DNA of 64,000 nucleotides from Natrinema pellirubrum DSM 15624 (GCF_000230735.2 NC_019962.1:248001-312000), one strand, 5' to 3'. Shown: positions 32,348-41,518, counted from the stretch's first letter. Translations and numbers: made by a program. The notes: generated from the sequence alone by a model not told the origin.

Positions 32348-34111
32348 ATGTTTTCCACTCGTTCGTCTCCCGTGCCTCGTGATGTTATTTCCCGATGGTT
32401 AGAATTCGAAGATGCAAGTTCGTTTTCACCTATCTTGGGGAATTGGACGCGAGTATATCAGTCAGGGGACAAGATATTTGAGGCAGATTACGGCAGTCTT
32501 CGGCAAGCATACAATGTTCAACCTGTGCTAGTCGACTTAGATGATATTGATGAATTCCTTGATGGAGACCCTAAATCGCAAGCTCCCCGCTTGATATTCT
32601 CAGGAGGGACTCCTGCTTGGAGTTCTGAAGAGGGGGACCACTGGGACGACGAATCTACGAAGTCTGTCAACGGAGTAGAAGCAAGCCGTTTTCTCACGAA
32701 ACTTCGGCATGATGCACCTCGAGTTGAACACGGAATTCTGAGCTTCCACACACTCGTAGAAGATGGTCTGAGGAATTTTCGCTCCCATGAAACTGACGAC
32801 CATGTCATCCGGTTTGATGAGGATGCTTGGGAGGAACGGGCGGAACAATCTGGATTCATTACAGACAATCTACTGTCAATGGATATCCAAACCGGATATC
32901 TATTAGACTATCTTGATGCTCGAAATGCAGCGCTCGTTCTAGCATATTTCCAATCACGGAGTCTCCGCGAATCAACTATAGAAGTTGATATTGACGATGA
33001 CGGCTGGACTGAGTTAGAAATAGATGAATTTCCTGCAAAGAAACTCTCACGGTACGTTGATGGGCTAGATGAGCGATACCCGCATATAGAATTACATTGT
33101 TTCTATGCAATTTTGCCTTCTTCAGCAAACCGGAGTGCAGAGGAAGAAGCTAGCCAGAATCGAGAAATTCCCTTTAGAACAATTCGTGGGGATTCCTATT
33201 CACCGGATGACGTGGAAAATCAGCGGGGATTCAAGGATGCCGGATTAAAACGTCCAGCACATGGAGCACAGAGCTTAGAAGAGGCAATGAGCTTCTACGA
33301 TTGGGTCTTCTTCGATATGAGTGTGCTGGAAAAATACATCCAGGCTGATGACGGACATGTGAATTGGTGGTCTCGGCAAGGAGGGGACGTTGCTTGGAAG
33401 GATATCTTCTCTGAACGAGTTTATCGGAACGACGAGTTCGAAGTCGCGTTACTACTTGACGACTTAGCGCACATTCCTGACCAAGAGATTCCTCACTGGA
33501 AGACTCATAATATCGCCCCGTCAGGTGGTATTCCAGAGGAAGGAATTACGAATTTTGTATTGGGCGAATTTGTCGACACAGAGTCGTACAGCGGCCAGGT
33601 ACTGAATGCGATTACATCACTAAATGAGATAGTTGAAGATGAATATAGCAAATCGATTTTTGAAACTTTAGAGGAGTCCGATCCGGCTCATCTCGTAATT
33701 ATGCCTCCACGGAACGAGCAAGATGCCCTTTTAGATAGCATGGATGCACTAAATAAGGTGTTTTTTGAGAGAATTGACACTGGGAGTATTCGAGAAATCC
33801 TTCCCGAGGAACGGGAGGAGGATGTCGGGGGGTCAAAATCAGCCTTGTTTGAACTTGCAGCTGACCATCTGGGTAATGAGGAGGCGGTAGAAGTGTTTGA
33901 ACCAATAAACGGAATCTATGACCTGAGGGTCGTAGCAGACCATCGGAGTGCGTCAAGTAAATGGGAGCGAGGAATGGACTCATTCGGCATCTCTCCTGAT
34001 ACGGCGAACTACCGCGAGGCCTACTGCAACATCATGGAACAGCTTTCTGAAGCAATTATTAGGATTAGTGATGCCATCGACACTTCTGCTACAGAAGATT
34101 CCCCTGAGTAG
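32348..34111 (+). CDS. 587-residue island protein of unknown function, possible HEPN-like C-terminus
   Basis: No family was recognised. The gene is AT-rich (33001-33060 holds 26 G/C of 60) against about 65% in the host genes, and its codon use differs, which suggests transfer. Visible features: a central block at residues 350-395 (WKDIFSERVYRNDEFEV, DDLAHIP, PHWKTHNI) that looks like a conserved core, and a helical C-terminal domain (about 480-580) with LRVVADHR, an R-x4-H motif (Arg 527, His 532) as found in HEPN ribonucleases. No signal peptide, transmembrane helix or nucleotide-binding loop. It is flanked by two ISs, neither of which breaks it. A defence or abortive-infection role is inference from this context. 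Confidence 0.8.
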   Translation: MFSTRSSPVPRDVISRWLEFEDASSFSPILGNWTRVYQSGDKIFEADYGSLRQAYNVQPVLVDLDDIDEFLDGDPKSQAPRLIFSGGTPAWSSEEGDHWDDESTKSVNGVEASRFLTKLRHDAPRVEHGILSFHTLVEDGLRNFRSHETDDHVIRFDEDAWEERAEQSGFITDNLLSMDIQTGYLLDYLDARNAALVLAYFQSRSLRESTIEVDIDDDGWTELEIDEFPAKKLSRYVDGLDERYPHIELHCFYAILPSSANRSAEEEASQNREIPFRTIRGDSYSPDDVENQRGFKDAGLKRPAHGAQSLEEAMSFYDWVFFDMSVLEKYIQADDGHVNWWSRQGGDVAWKDIFSERVYRNDEFEVALLLDDLAHIPDQEIPHWKTHNIAPSGGIPEEGITNFVLGEFVDTESYSGQVLNAITSLNEIVEDEYSKSIFETLEESDPAHLVIMPPRNEQDALLDSMDALNKVFFERIDTGSIREILPEEREEDVGGSKSALFELAADHLGNEEAVEVFEPINGIYDLRVVADHRSASSKWERGMDSFGISPDTANYREAYCNIMEQLSEAIIRISDAIDTSATEDSPE

Positions 34112-34130
34112 ACCATCTGTTCTAGTTTAG
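34104..34130 (-). repeat. Left target duplication and inverted repeat of the ISH8-type element
   Basis: CTGAGTAGAC (34104-34113), which includes the stop codon of the island gene, followed by CATCTGTTCTAGTTTAG (34114-34130). Confidence 0.88.
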
Positions 34131-34316
34131 TGACGGAGTGAAGCAGGATCTCAGCGGAGACTATACCGAATTGAGGCGGATTAGCTCAGGAGACTGGGTT
34201 CGCTGGAGCAGGCAGTCGCTGATTTGTTGTGTGATACCTTCGAGGCGGCGCACTCACAGCCGTGAGTGCGTCGCCGTTCCAGCGCTGCCGCTATCGACAC
34301 AGGTGCTTCCCCGGTC

Positions 34317-34349
34317 GTCAGGCGAGTTCGTTACCAGAACTCGCCTGAC
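34317..34349 (-). terminator. Perfect 13-bp hairpin at the end of the ISH8-type transposase gene
   Basis: Arms GTCAGGCGAGTTC (34317-34329) and GAACTCGCCTGAC (34337-34349) around seven bases. It overlaps the transposase stop region on the minus strand, so it could end the transposase mRNA or block read-in. Confidence 0.55.
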
Positions 34350-35665
34350 TCAACCTGCTCACGTAACCGCGGTCGATGCGGATTTGGATCACGTGAAGCC
34401 CACAGCAACAACTCATCTAAATCCGGAAGTTCGTACCCTAAATCGAGCATCACGTACAACTGAATCAGGTGTGAATGGCGTTCGACAGCGTGAGAACATC
34501 GTCGACGAGGAAGTTGCGGCGACGACGCTGTGGCGTCGTCGGCGCTTTCCCGTTGTTTCACGTCCAGTTTCCGGAGTTCATCGACGATAACACGGCTCAT
34601 CAGCAGTGAGATTGCGGCCATGATGACCAGAGCTTCGATGATGTACGGATCGGTCGTGTTGATTTCGTCAAGTCCGAAGCGTGATTTCAGTTCTTTGAAC
34701 AATAATTCTATTTCCCAGCGCGCCCGATAGAGCTGTGCGATATCGGGCGCACTATAGTCGTCTTTCGAGAGATTTGTCAAATAGAGATGGTACTCTTCAG
34801 TATCCTCGTTCCAAACACCGACCAGTCGGAACGTTCGGGTCGTGCTGGTGCACGACCCTCGCTTTCGCTCGAACGAGAGGGTGATGCGAACATCGATTTC
34901 CTGTCGCTGCAGGTCGTCAAGGACGTCCTGCAGCGACTCTCCTTCGAGCGGGATACTGTTCCCCCGCCACGTCCGGAGCTCTTCGACGATCTCGAAGTTT
35001 GCGTCGTCTTTCACACGGGAGACGAACCAGCCGTTATTCTGGTCGATGCGGTCGAACAACCAGAAGTCGTAGAAACCGAGATCGAGCAAGACAAGTGCGC
35101 CAGCTACCCACTCGCCGGTGGGTAGCTGGCTCCGTTCTTGGGTTTTAGCGTCAGTTGTTCGGTACCGTGTTGGAAGGCCAGTTGAGAGTGATTCTGTTAG
35201 GTGAAGTTTCAGACCGGCCTGATCGTCACCGGTCGCAGCGTACACATCCGCGGCGTCTTGATAGAGAGAAACAATGCTCCCATCGGCAATGAGGACGTCT
35301 CGAAAGCGTTCGAGACGTCCGCTAAGGTCGGCATTTCTGGTATCGAGATTCTCGATGGCATCATCGAGAATCTCTCGAAGGAGTGCAACGAACGGTGGAG
35401 AGAACCACCCGTGGAAGGTTGCATAGGAGAGTTCATCGCAGTCGGACATTTCGACGAATCGTTCGAGAAAAGCCTGTACAGATCGGTCTGACCCAGCAGC
35501 GAAGCCAAGTGAAAGCGTGTAGAACAGCGCAACAGCGTCGAATTTCCGTTCACGCTCGACGAGATTCGTTGCGCGAGCGCGCTCGCGCAACTCATCGGAG
35601 GGAAACGCTCTTTGAATCCGATCAACAATCACTGAATCCGGTGGGGAGTAAGTCACACTATCCAC
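34331..35665 (-). CDS. IS4-family (ISH8-type) DDE transposase
   Basis: 444 residues. The YREK motif YRARWEIELLFKELK is complete; Asp residues in VLIADGSIV (about 148) and LLDLGFYDFWLF (about 225) complete the DDE set. The C-terminus continues with KSRFGLDEINTT and an arginine-rich tail. The frame is intact. It is the only gene of the element at 34114-35738. Confidence 0.92.
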   Translation of the reverse strand: MDSVTYSPPDSVIVDRIQRAFPSDELRERARATNLVERERKFDAVALFYTLSLGFAAGSDRSVQAFLERFVEMSDCDELSYATFHGWFSPPFVALLREILDDAIENLDTRNADLSGRLERFRDVLIADGSIVSLYQDAADVYAATGDDQAGLKLHLTESLSTGLPTRYRTTDAKTQERSQLPTGEWVAGALVLLDLGFYDFWLFDRIDQNNGWFVSRVKDDANFEIVEELRTWRGNSIPLEGESLQDVLDDLQRQEIDVRITLSFERKRGSCTSTTRTFRLVGVWNEDTEEYHLYLTNLSKDDYSAPDIAQLYRARWEIELLFKELKSRFGLDEINTTDPYIIEALVIMAAISLLMSRVIVDELRKLDVKQRESADDATASSPQLPRRRCSHAVERHSHLIQLYVMLDLGYELPDLDELLLWASRDPNPHRPRLREQVESGEFW

Positions 35666-35721
35666 CGGATTTCTCTGACTGGTAGTTACAACGATATCTA
35701 ATCAGACGACGGTACACTCTG

Positions 35722-35748
35722 CTAAACTAGAACGGATGCTGAGTAGAC
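35722..35748 (-). repeat. Right inverted repeat and target duplication of the ISH8-type element
   Basis: Inverted repeat 35722-35738 followed by CTGAGTAGAC (35739-35748). Confidence 0.88.
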
Positions 35749-35881
35749 AGCCGCGCCGCCTATCGATTTGAGCGAGAATCGAATTTCGCTTCATAAGTAG
35801 TCTCGCGAGTCGGTAATAGTTACTAGTTCGAGTGCCGAGGCCACATCTCCGTAGACGTATTCTCTCCTACCGGTACACGCG

Positions 35882-36052
35882 TTAGTCGGCGATATACCGG
35901 GCGAGGACGACGATCGGCAGGACCGGGATCACCAACCCCGTCGCGATGAGGACGACGGCGACGATCGCCTTCTCGAGCGTACTCGAGTCGTCCCAGACCG
36001 ATCTGGAGAGGCTGTCGATTCCCGCCGCGGTGCGTTGGAGGAGTTCGGCCAT
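35882..36052 (-). CDS. 56-residue single-helix membrane protein
   Basis: Reading the minus strand from the ATG at 36052 gives MAELLQRTAAGIDSLSRSVW, then DDSSTLEKAIVAVVLIATGL and a final VIPVLPIVVLARYIAD before TAA. An amphipathic N-terminal helix leads into one long hydrophobic segment (about 29-51). No family was recognised with certainty; small one-helix proteins of this kind are common and uncharacterised in haloarchaea. It is divergent from DUF389 copy 2. Confidence 0.6.
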   Translation of the reverse strand: MAELLQRTAAGIDSLSRSVWDDSSTLEKAIVAVVLIATGLVIPVLPIVVLARYIAD

Positions 36053-36245
36053 CGCGACTAGCTACCGCGTCAGGGGGTGTAAACCCTCTTCGTCCGGAGC
36101 GGACAGTCAGCGACGCTGAACCGACGCGCCACGGACTTGTCACGCGGTCGGCGCTGTCACTGACAGAACATGTACTGGTCCCATACGCTCCTGGGACGGC
36201 CAGTAGTCGGCCGTTAGTAAATGGCGCGTCCGTCGACCGAGCGGT

Positions 36246-37679
36246 ATGCGACTCGTGCAGGTCTTCGTTCCCAGCGAGGACCGTGCCGCGGTGCGGGAGA
36301 CGCTCGCCGAGATGGAGGTGGAATTCGTCTTCAGCGACGCGGCCGATCACCGGGACGGGAGCCTGGCGAACGTCCCGGTTCCGGCGGGGGCCGTGGACGC
36401 GGTCCTCGAGCGGCTGTACGACGCCGGGCTCGACGAGGACACCTACACCGTCGTCACGGAGGTCGACCGGGCGACCGTTCCGAACGCCGACGAGTTGACG
36501 GACCGCTACGTGGAGGGGCCGAAAGGGGAGCGGGGCGCGTCCCACGCCGAGATCCGGGAGCGCGCGGCGGACCTGACCCCCGACACCGCCACCTACCTCG
36601 CGTTCGCGATCGCGAGCGCGATCGTCGCAGTCGGCGGCCTCCTGCTGGACTCCGCCATCGTCATCGTCGGCGCGATGGTGATCGCGCCCTTCGCGGGGTC
36701 GACGCTCTCCGCGAGCGCCGGCGCGGTCATCAGCGACCGCGAGATGGTCGTCGACAGCGCCACGTCGCAGGTGACGGGGCTGGTCGTCGCCTACCTCGGC
36801 GCGGTCGCGATGAGCGTATTCCTGCAACGGTCGGGGTTCCTCCAGCCGACGCTGGATGTCGGTCGCGTCGGGCAGGTCGGTGCCTTCGCCACGCCGAACC
36901 TCCTGACGCTGGTCATCGCCATCGCGGCCGGGTTCGCCGGCGCGCTCGCGCTCGCGACCGATCTCCCCGTCTCGCTGGCCGGCGTCGCCGTCGCGGCGGC
37001 TATCGTCCCCGCCGCTGCTGCGGCTGGCATCGGGACGGCCTGGGGCGAACCGATCATCGTCGCTGGCGGACTCGTCTTGCTCCTGATGAACATCGTGTTC
37101 ATCAATCTCACCGCGTATCTGACGCTCATCGCGCTCGGCTACCGCTCGTCGGTGATCCGCAACGTCCGCGAGAACGCGACCGTTTCGCTGCGTACGGGCG
37201 CGTACGCCGTCATCGTCCTCGTCTTCCTCGTCGTCGTCGCGCTGACCGCCGTCGGGACCTACCAGCACCTCGTCTTCGAACAGCGGGTCAACGGCGAAGT
37301 GCAGGACGTCCTCGAGGAGCCCGAGTACGGCTCGCTGGAACTCGCCGGCGTCGAGACCGAGTACAACGACGGGAGCGTGTTCAGCGACGAGGTCTCGGTG
37401 ACGGTGACCGTCGGACGCTCGAGCGCCCTCGAACACGAGGGGCTGGCGGACGACTTGCAGACCGAAATCGATGCTCGGACGAGCCGAGCCGTCAGCGTCG
37501 ACGTTCGGTTCGTCGAGTATCAGCGCGCGGCGGCGGTCGGCAGCGACGACGAGCGGAGCGCATGGTGGCCCATCGACGAGTGGCTGCCGACCTCGACGAG
37601 TCCCTCAGTCGCGCAGCCGGCGCCACAGGTTGCGGCACTTCCCGCGGACCTTGTTGAGCAACGAGCCGACCCGGCGTGA
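36246..37679 (+). CDS. DUF389 (TIGR00341) membrane protein, copy 2
   Basis: 477 residues. The N-terminal soluble domain (MRLVQVFVPSEDRAAV..LYDAGLDEDTYTVV) and membrane core (LLLDSAIVIVGAMVIAPFAGS) match the copy at 10642-11943. A C-terminal soluble domain ends near residue 430. The last 25 residues (QPAPQVAALPADLVEQRADPA) are read from DNA antisense to the C-terminal coding region of the voltage-sensor gene at 37605-38000, giving a 75-bp convergent overlap. The tail therefore probably arose by loss of an earlier stop. Function unknown in the family. Confidence 0.85.
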   Translation: MRLVQVFVPSEDRAAVRETLAEMEVEFVFSDAADHRDGSLANVPVPAGAVDAVLERLYDAGLDEDTYTVVTEVDRATVPNADELTDRYVEGPKGERGASHAEIRERAADLTPDTATYLAFAIASAIVAVGGLLLDSAIVIVGAMVIAPFAGSTLSASAGAVISDREMVVDSATSQVTGLVVAYLGAVAMSVFLQRSGFLQPTLDVGRVGQVGAFATPNLLTLVIAIAAGFAGALALATDLPVSLAGVAVAAAIVPAAAAAGIGTAWGEPIIVAGGLVLLLMNIVFINLTAYLTLIALGYRSSVIRNVRENATVSLRTGAYAVIVLVFLVVVALTAVGTYQHLVFEQRVNGEVQDVLEEPEYGSLELAGVETEYNDGSVFSDEVSVTVTVGRSSALEHEGLADDLQTEIDARTSRAVSVDVRFVEYQRAAAVGSDDERSAWWPIDEWLPTSTSPSVAQPAPQVAALPADLVEQRADPA

Positions 37680-38000
37680 CCCGGAGAGGAGTCGGAGCGC
37701 GCGGACCGACCGCCCGATGCGAAGCAACCGAAACGGGCGGAACCAGGGGACGACGGTGAGGATCAGGAACCAGTTCGAGCGGACGAACGCCCGTGGGTCC
37801 TCGTCCGACCACCGGTAGAGGAGCGCGAGATCGAGAAGGAAAACGACGAGGAGCCACTGGAGGACAGCGCGGACCGTCACCGCGAACGAGTCGGAGACGA
37901 CGAGTACGTCGACGCTGATCGCGACGTCGACGACGAACAGGGCGATCCACGCGAGGGCCACGATCTCGACGAAGGGTGGCCACCAGCGCTCGGCGTCCAT
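37605..38000 (-). CDS. Voltage-sensor-like membrane protein without a pore
   Basis: 131 residues. Hydrophobic helices lie at about 9-30, 43-63 and 77-90, then an S4-like stretch WFRPFRLLRIGRSVRALRLL (about 85-104) with Arg every third or fourth position, and a basic C-terminal helix (RRVGSLLNKVRGKCRNLWRRLRD). There is no pore loop or selectivity filter. This resembles the S1-S4 module of voltage-gated channels alone, as in voltage-sensing proteins or degenerate channel relatives. It overlaps the end of DUF389 copy 2 by 75 bp on the opposite strand. Confidence 0.65.
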   Translation of the reverse strand: MDAERWWPPFVEIVALAWIALFVVDVAISVDVLVVSDSFAVTVRAVLQWLLVVFLLDLALLYRWSDEDPRAFVRSNWFLILTVVPWFRPFRLLRIGRSVRALRLLSGSRRVGSLLNKVRGKCRNLWRRLRD

Positions 38001-38174
38001 CTCCTGGTACGTAGGACGTGACGACCCAAAACGTTGGGTCAGTCGAGTACGAGTGACTTCTTCGCGACCGTCGTGGTACTGCTGTCCCCTCGAGTGGGTC
38101 TCCCACTGGCGAAGGTCGATCGTCTTCGAGACTGACTGTCGACGGCCCCGCCTCCAACGCGCTGGAAATCGGGC

Positions 38175-39170
38175 TTAGCTCGAGGATGCGGGGACGCCGA
38201 GAAAATCGAACGGGTCGGTCTCGACGAGGTCGTCGGCGACGTCGCCAGCGAAGACGGTCGTCTGGTTCTCACCGAGCGACAGCGATCGAACGCCGGCATC
38301 GGTCTCGAACTCGACCTCGTCGAGGTCCAGCCAGAAGACGTTCGGTGAGAGCGCCGACTCGAAGTAGTAGCGTCGGTCCCGATGATCGGCCACCGTGCGC
38401 CAGCGCGTCGAGGAGATATGCGGTTCGTTCGGCGTACTGATTCCGTAGGGGACGGAGACGTTGCGGATCGCGCCGAAGACGCTCGCCGTTGCGGTTCGAC
38501 GGTCCTCTGTCTGTGGGATCGCGTCCACGTAGAAACTCGCACGAGCGAACCGGTCGGCCGGGCGATTCGTCCCCGGTAACATGGCCGTGCCACCGATCGC
38601 CGACCAGTACGCGTCGAGTGCGAGTTGCTGGTCGAACGGCGGGGAATTCGTCAGCACCTGATATTCTCGATCGTGATGGATCGTTAGCTCGCCGTCGACG
38701 TACTCGAGGATGGCGCTGTCACCCGTCGCGTCCGAGATGGACAGATGCAGGGTCGCGAACCGACCCTCGTCCGGGATCTCGTCGGATACGACGGTGAACT
38801 CCTCGTTCCGGTGGTTCTCGACCGCCTCCGCGACCGTTGCGAAGTTATCGAGGACGTACTGTGCCCACAGCGAGATCGACAGTCCGGGTGTCTCGCCGTC
38901 CCACTCGGGGTAGTCGGACTCGGTGAGCCACAGGACGTTCGCGACCAGCCCGGCTTCGTTCATCCCATCGGTCGTCGCGATATCGTATGCGGAGGCGACG
39001 ACACTGCCGTACTCGGCGGTCCACTCCATCGATGACGGACCGACTTCACCCGTTCGCTCCATGCCGCGCGGGAAGACCCAGATGTTGGTCCCGATTTCGC
39101 CGTGCCAGTCCATCGACCGGCCGGTGAGGACGATGTCTTCGGGGCCGAGATACACCAGTCGCGTACACAT
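38175..39170 (-). CDS. Linear amide C-N hydrolase (choloylglycine hydrolase-like Ntn hydrolase)
   Basis: 331 residues. Met1-Cys2 with TRLVYLG puts the nucleophile at the N-terminus after Met removal, as in the choloylglycine hydrolase and penicillin V acylase family. Other family points: GRSMDWH near 17-23 (Arg 18, Asp 21), DGMNEAGL near 68-75, VLTNSP near 172 and the Arg in the late STRWRTVADH. Cleaves linear amides such as bile salts, penicillin V or N-acyl homoserine lactones in known members; the haloarchaeal substrate is unknown. No signal peptide. Confidence 0.9.
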   Translation of the reverse strand: MCTRLVYLGPEDIVLTGRSMDWHGEIGTNIWVFPRGMERTGEVGPSSMEWTAEYGSVVASAYDIATTDGMNEAGLVANVLWLTESDYPEWDGETPGLSISLWAQYVLDNFATVAEAVENHRNEEFTVVSDEIPDEGRFATLHLSISDATGDSAILEYVDGELTIHHDREYQVLTNSPPFDQQLALDAYWSAIGGTAMLPGTNRPADRFARASFYVDAIPQTEDRRTATASVFGAIRNVSVPYGISTPNEPHISSTRWRTVADHRDRRYYFESALSPNVFWLDLDEVEFETDAGVRSLSLGENQTTVFAGDVADDLVETDPFDFLGVPASSS

Positions 39171-39491
39171 CTACGGGTCCCCTCCAGTCTCTCCGCTGTC
39201 GTGTCTCGTCGGCCCGGACATGGGACTGTCATACCGTAAGCAGGATCATAAGTTGCGTTCGGTCCGAGCTGATACGTCTTGGCCGCTGGAGTATCACCGG
39301 CCGGCGGCGGCCGGCGATGCCGCTGACGAGACTCCTCATCCGTGCAGTTGCTGAACAGGCCGTGGCCCTTCCGGCGGACATCGTCGAGGAACGAGCCGAT
39401 CCGGCGGGGGAGCCCGAGCGCGACGCGATCGGTGAGAAACAGCCCCACCGCCTCGTCGCACGTCCCGAGCGGTCGCCGACTCCGTCTCCAG
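39171..39491. other. Intergenic stretch with a relic of the voltage-sensor gene
   Basis: No intact gene. Between 39355 and 39412 the minus strand encodes LPRRIGSFLDDVRRKGHGLF, resembling the C-terminal SRRVGSLLNKVRGKCRNLW of the gene at 37605-38000, and the DNA is roughly three-quarters identical to 37625-37682 by eye. Confidence 0.55.
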
Positions 39492-40661
39492 TCAGGGATC
39501 CAGTACGACCTTGATACAGCCGTCCTCCTTGTCGCGGAACGTCTCGTACATCTCGGGCCCCTTCTCGAGCGGTTCCCGATGGGTGACGACGAACGAGGGA
39601 TCGATCTCGCCGTCCTCGATCTTCGCGAGCAGCGGCTCGAGATACCGCTGGACGTGCGTTTGCCCCGTATTGACGGTCAGGGCCTTGTTCATCAGCGGGC
39701 CGACGGGAACGTTGTCCGCGTGGCCGACGTAGACGCCGGGGACCGAGAGCGTCCCGCCCTTCCGGCAGCACTTGATCGCCTGTCGGAGGACGTGGGGCCG
39801 ATCGGCCTCGAGGTTCACCTGCTGTTTGGCCTTGTCCGTGAGGCCCATGAGACCGGTCCCGTGGGCCTCGGTGCCGACCGCGTCGATACAGCGGTCCGGG
39901 CCGCGGCCGCCGGTCATGGCCATCAGCCGGTCGTAGACGTCCTCCTCCTCGAAGTGGATCGTCTCGGCGTCCCCGTGTTCGCGGGCCATCGCGAGCCGTT
40001 CGGGGACGCGGTCGATCGCGATGACGCGGCCGGCGTCGAACAGCCAGGCGCTCTGGATGGCGAACTGGCCGACCGGGCCACAGCCCCAGACCGCGACGGT
40101 GTCGTCTTCTTCGATCTCGGCGTTCTCGGCGGCCATGTATCCCGTCGGGAACACGTCCGAGAGCAACAGTACCTGCTCGTCGGGGAGGTCCGAGTCGACC
40201 GTGATCGGGCCGACGTCGGCGAAGGGGACCCGCAGGTACTCCGCCTGTCCACCGGCGTAGCCCCCCAGCATGTGCGAGTAGCCGAACAGCCCGGCCGGCG
40301 ACTGGCCCATCGTCTTCCGGGCCAGCTCGGCGTTGGGGTTCGAATTGTCACACAGCGAGTACATGTCCTGCTCGCAGAACCAACAGGAGCCGCAGCTGAT
40401 CGTGAAGGGAACGACGACCCGGTCGCCCTCTTCTAGGGTCTCGACGTCCTCGCCGACCGCGACGACCTCGCCCATCGGTTCGTGGCCGACGATGTCGCCC
40501 TCCCGCATCGAGGGGACGTAGCCGTCGTACAGGTGCAGATCGGAGCCACAGATCGCCGTGGCGGTGATCTCGACGATCGCGTCGTGGGGGTTGGCGATCT
40601 CGGGGGCGGGCACCTCGTCGACCCGGATGTCCCCCTCGCCGTGCCAGCACAGCGCCCTCAT
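39492..40661 (-). CDS. Zinc-dependent alcohol dehydrogenase (formaldehyde-dehydrogenase-like MDR)
   Basis: 389 residues. Catalytic zinc Cys in [12 protein letters not shown] and the conserved GHEPMGEV; structural zinc Cys4-type loop [18 protein letters not shown]; Rossmann loop [12 protein letters not shown] followed by AIDRVPERL (Asp, so NAD preferred). The inserted [21 protein letters not shown] is typical of the glutathione-independent formaldehyde dehydrogenase-like group. It oxidises an alcohol or aldehyde adduct. Its ATG overlaps the SRPBCC stop by 4 bp (40658-40661), so the two are translationally coupled. Confidence 0.92.
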   Translation of the reverse strand: MRALCWHGEGDIRVDEVPAPEIANPHDAIVEITATAICGSDLHLYDGYVPSMREGDIVGHEPMGEVVAVGEDVETLEEGDRVVVPFTISCGSCWFCEQDMYSLCDNSNPNAELARKTMGQSPAGLFGYSHMLGGYAGGQAEYLRVPFADVGPITVDSDLPDEQVLLLSDVFPTGYMAAENAEIEEDDTVAVWGCGPVGQFAIQSAWLFDAGRVIAIDRVPERLAMAREHGDAETIHFEEEDVYDRLMAMTGGRGPDRCIDAVGTEAHGTGLMGLTDKAKQQVNLEADRPHVLRQAIKCCRKGGTLSVPGVYVGHADNVPVGPLMNKALTVNTGQTHVQRYLEPLLAKIEDGEIDPSFVVTHREPLEKGPEMYETFRDKEDGCIKVVLDP

Positions 40662-41518
40662 AGGGCATCACCCGCGCCGCGGGCGGAGGGGTTCGACTCG
40701 AGCGTGGGTATCTCGCCCGTCTCGACGAGGCTCTTGAACCGGTCGAGGACGACCGCCGCGAGCGACTCCGGGACGATCCCGAGGCGGTCGGTCACCGCGG
40801 TGCCGACGGGGCCACCCGGGGGCTCGAACCGAAAGTGGAAGGTCACTTCCGTCCCGCGGCCGGCCGGGGCCTCGCGGAAGCGGACCGAGCCCTCGCTGTC
40901 GACGGGCGCGTTCCCGAGCGACTCCCAGCGCAGGCGCTCGCCGGGGCGGTCCTCGATGACCCGCGTGTCCCACGAGACGCTCGCGCCGAGGGGGCCGCTC
41001 GCGGTCCAGTGCCAGCGATTCTCGCTTCGCGCAGTGACCTCGAGCAGGCCGCCGTAGAGACGCGACATCGTCTCGGGGTCGCGCCAGCGCTCATAGACCT
41101 CGTCCGTCGGCGCGCCGACCGTGACGGAGCGGGTCGTTTCCACCGCGGTCGTCGCGTCCTCTCGATCGGCCTCGCCTGCAGAACGCGTCCCTTCCGCATC
41201 GCTGTCTGCTCGGCCACCGACGAGTCCCCGGTAGAGCAGCCAGCCGCCGGCGACCGCCGCCGTGACGCCGCCGAGCGATCGTCGCCTGAGCCCAAGCACC
41301 AGCAGGGTGCCGCCGGCGGTCGCTGCGGCGAGTCGGCCGCCCCGGCCCAGTGACCGCCGCGACGGGCCCGACTCCGGGAGCCGCGGCTCCGCGATCGTTA
41401 CGTCCTGGCGATCGGCCGCCACGAGTCGCTCACCTCCGGACGGATCCGCTGGTTGGTTCGTCGGCGCTGGCGGCGTCGCCCCGTCGCCGGCCGTCGGTCC
41501 ACCGATCTGCCCGGACAC
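40658..41518 (-). CDS. SRPBCC (START/Bet v1-like) domain protein with membrane anchor
   Basis: 286 residues. Residues 1-55 are disordered. Two hydrophobic segments at about 60-78 and 82-97 ([35 protein letters not shown]) are probably membrane-embedded. Residues 130-265 form an SRPBCC cyclase/dehydrase-type fold ([53 protein letters not shown]). The fold binds hydrophobic ligands. Coupled by a 4-bp ATGA overlap to the alcohol dehydrogenase, so it may deliver or sense a lipophilic substrate. Confidence 0.85.
   Translation of the reverse strand: MSGQIGGPTAGDGATPPAPTNQPADPSGGERLVAADRQDVTIAEPRLPESGPSRRSLGRGGRLAAATAGGTLLVLGLRRRSLGGVTAAVAGGWLLYRGLVGGRADSDAEGTRSAGEADREDATTAVETTRSVTVGAPTDEVYERWRDPETMSRLYGGLLEVTARSENRWHWTASGPLGASVSWDTRVIEDRPGERLRWESLGNAPVDSEGSVRFREAPAGRGTEVTFHFRFEPPGGPVGTAVTDRLGIVPESLAAVVLDRFKSLVETGEIPTLESNPSARGAGDAL

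Larger units (their letters stand above)
34114..35738 (-). mobile_element. ISH8-like IS4-family element, 1625 bp
   Basis: Inverted repeats CATC(T/C)GTTCTAGTTTAG at 34114-34130 and 35722-35738, 16 of 17 identical, and a perfect 10-bp target duplication CTGAGTAGAC at 34104-34113 and 35739-35748, as expected for ISH8 relatives. It is inserted exactly at the stop codon of the 587-residue gene; because the repeat restores the TAG, the protein is unchanged. Bases 34131-34316 inside the element hold no gene but a strong hairpin (34244-34275). Confidence 0.9.

Noticed and set aside
35823-37436. Long open frame of 537 codons on the minus strand
   Set aside because: It is antisense to DUF389 copy 2 and the codon composition is Asp/Arg-rich with no motif; a typical shadow in high-G+C DNA.
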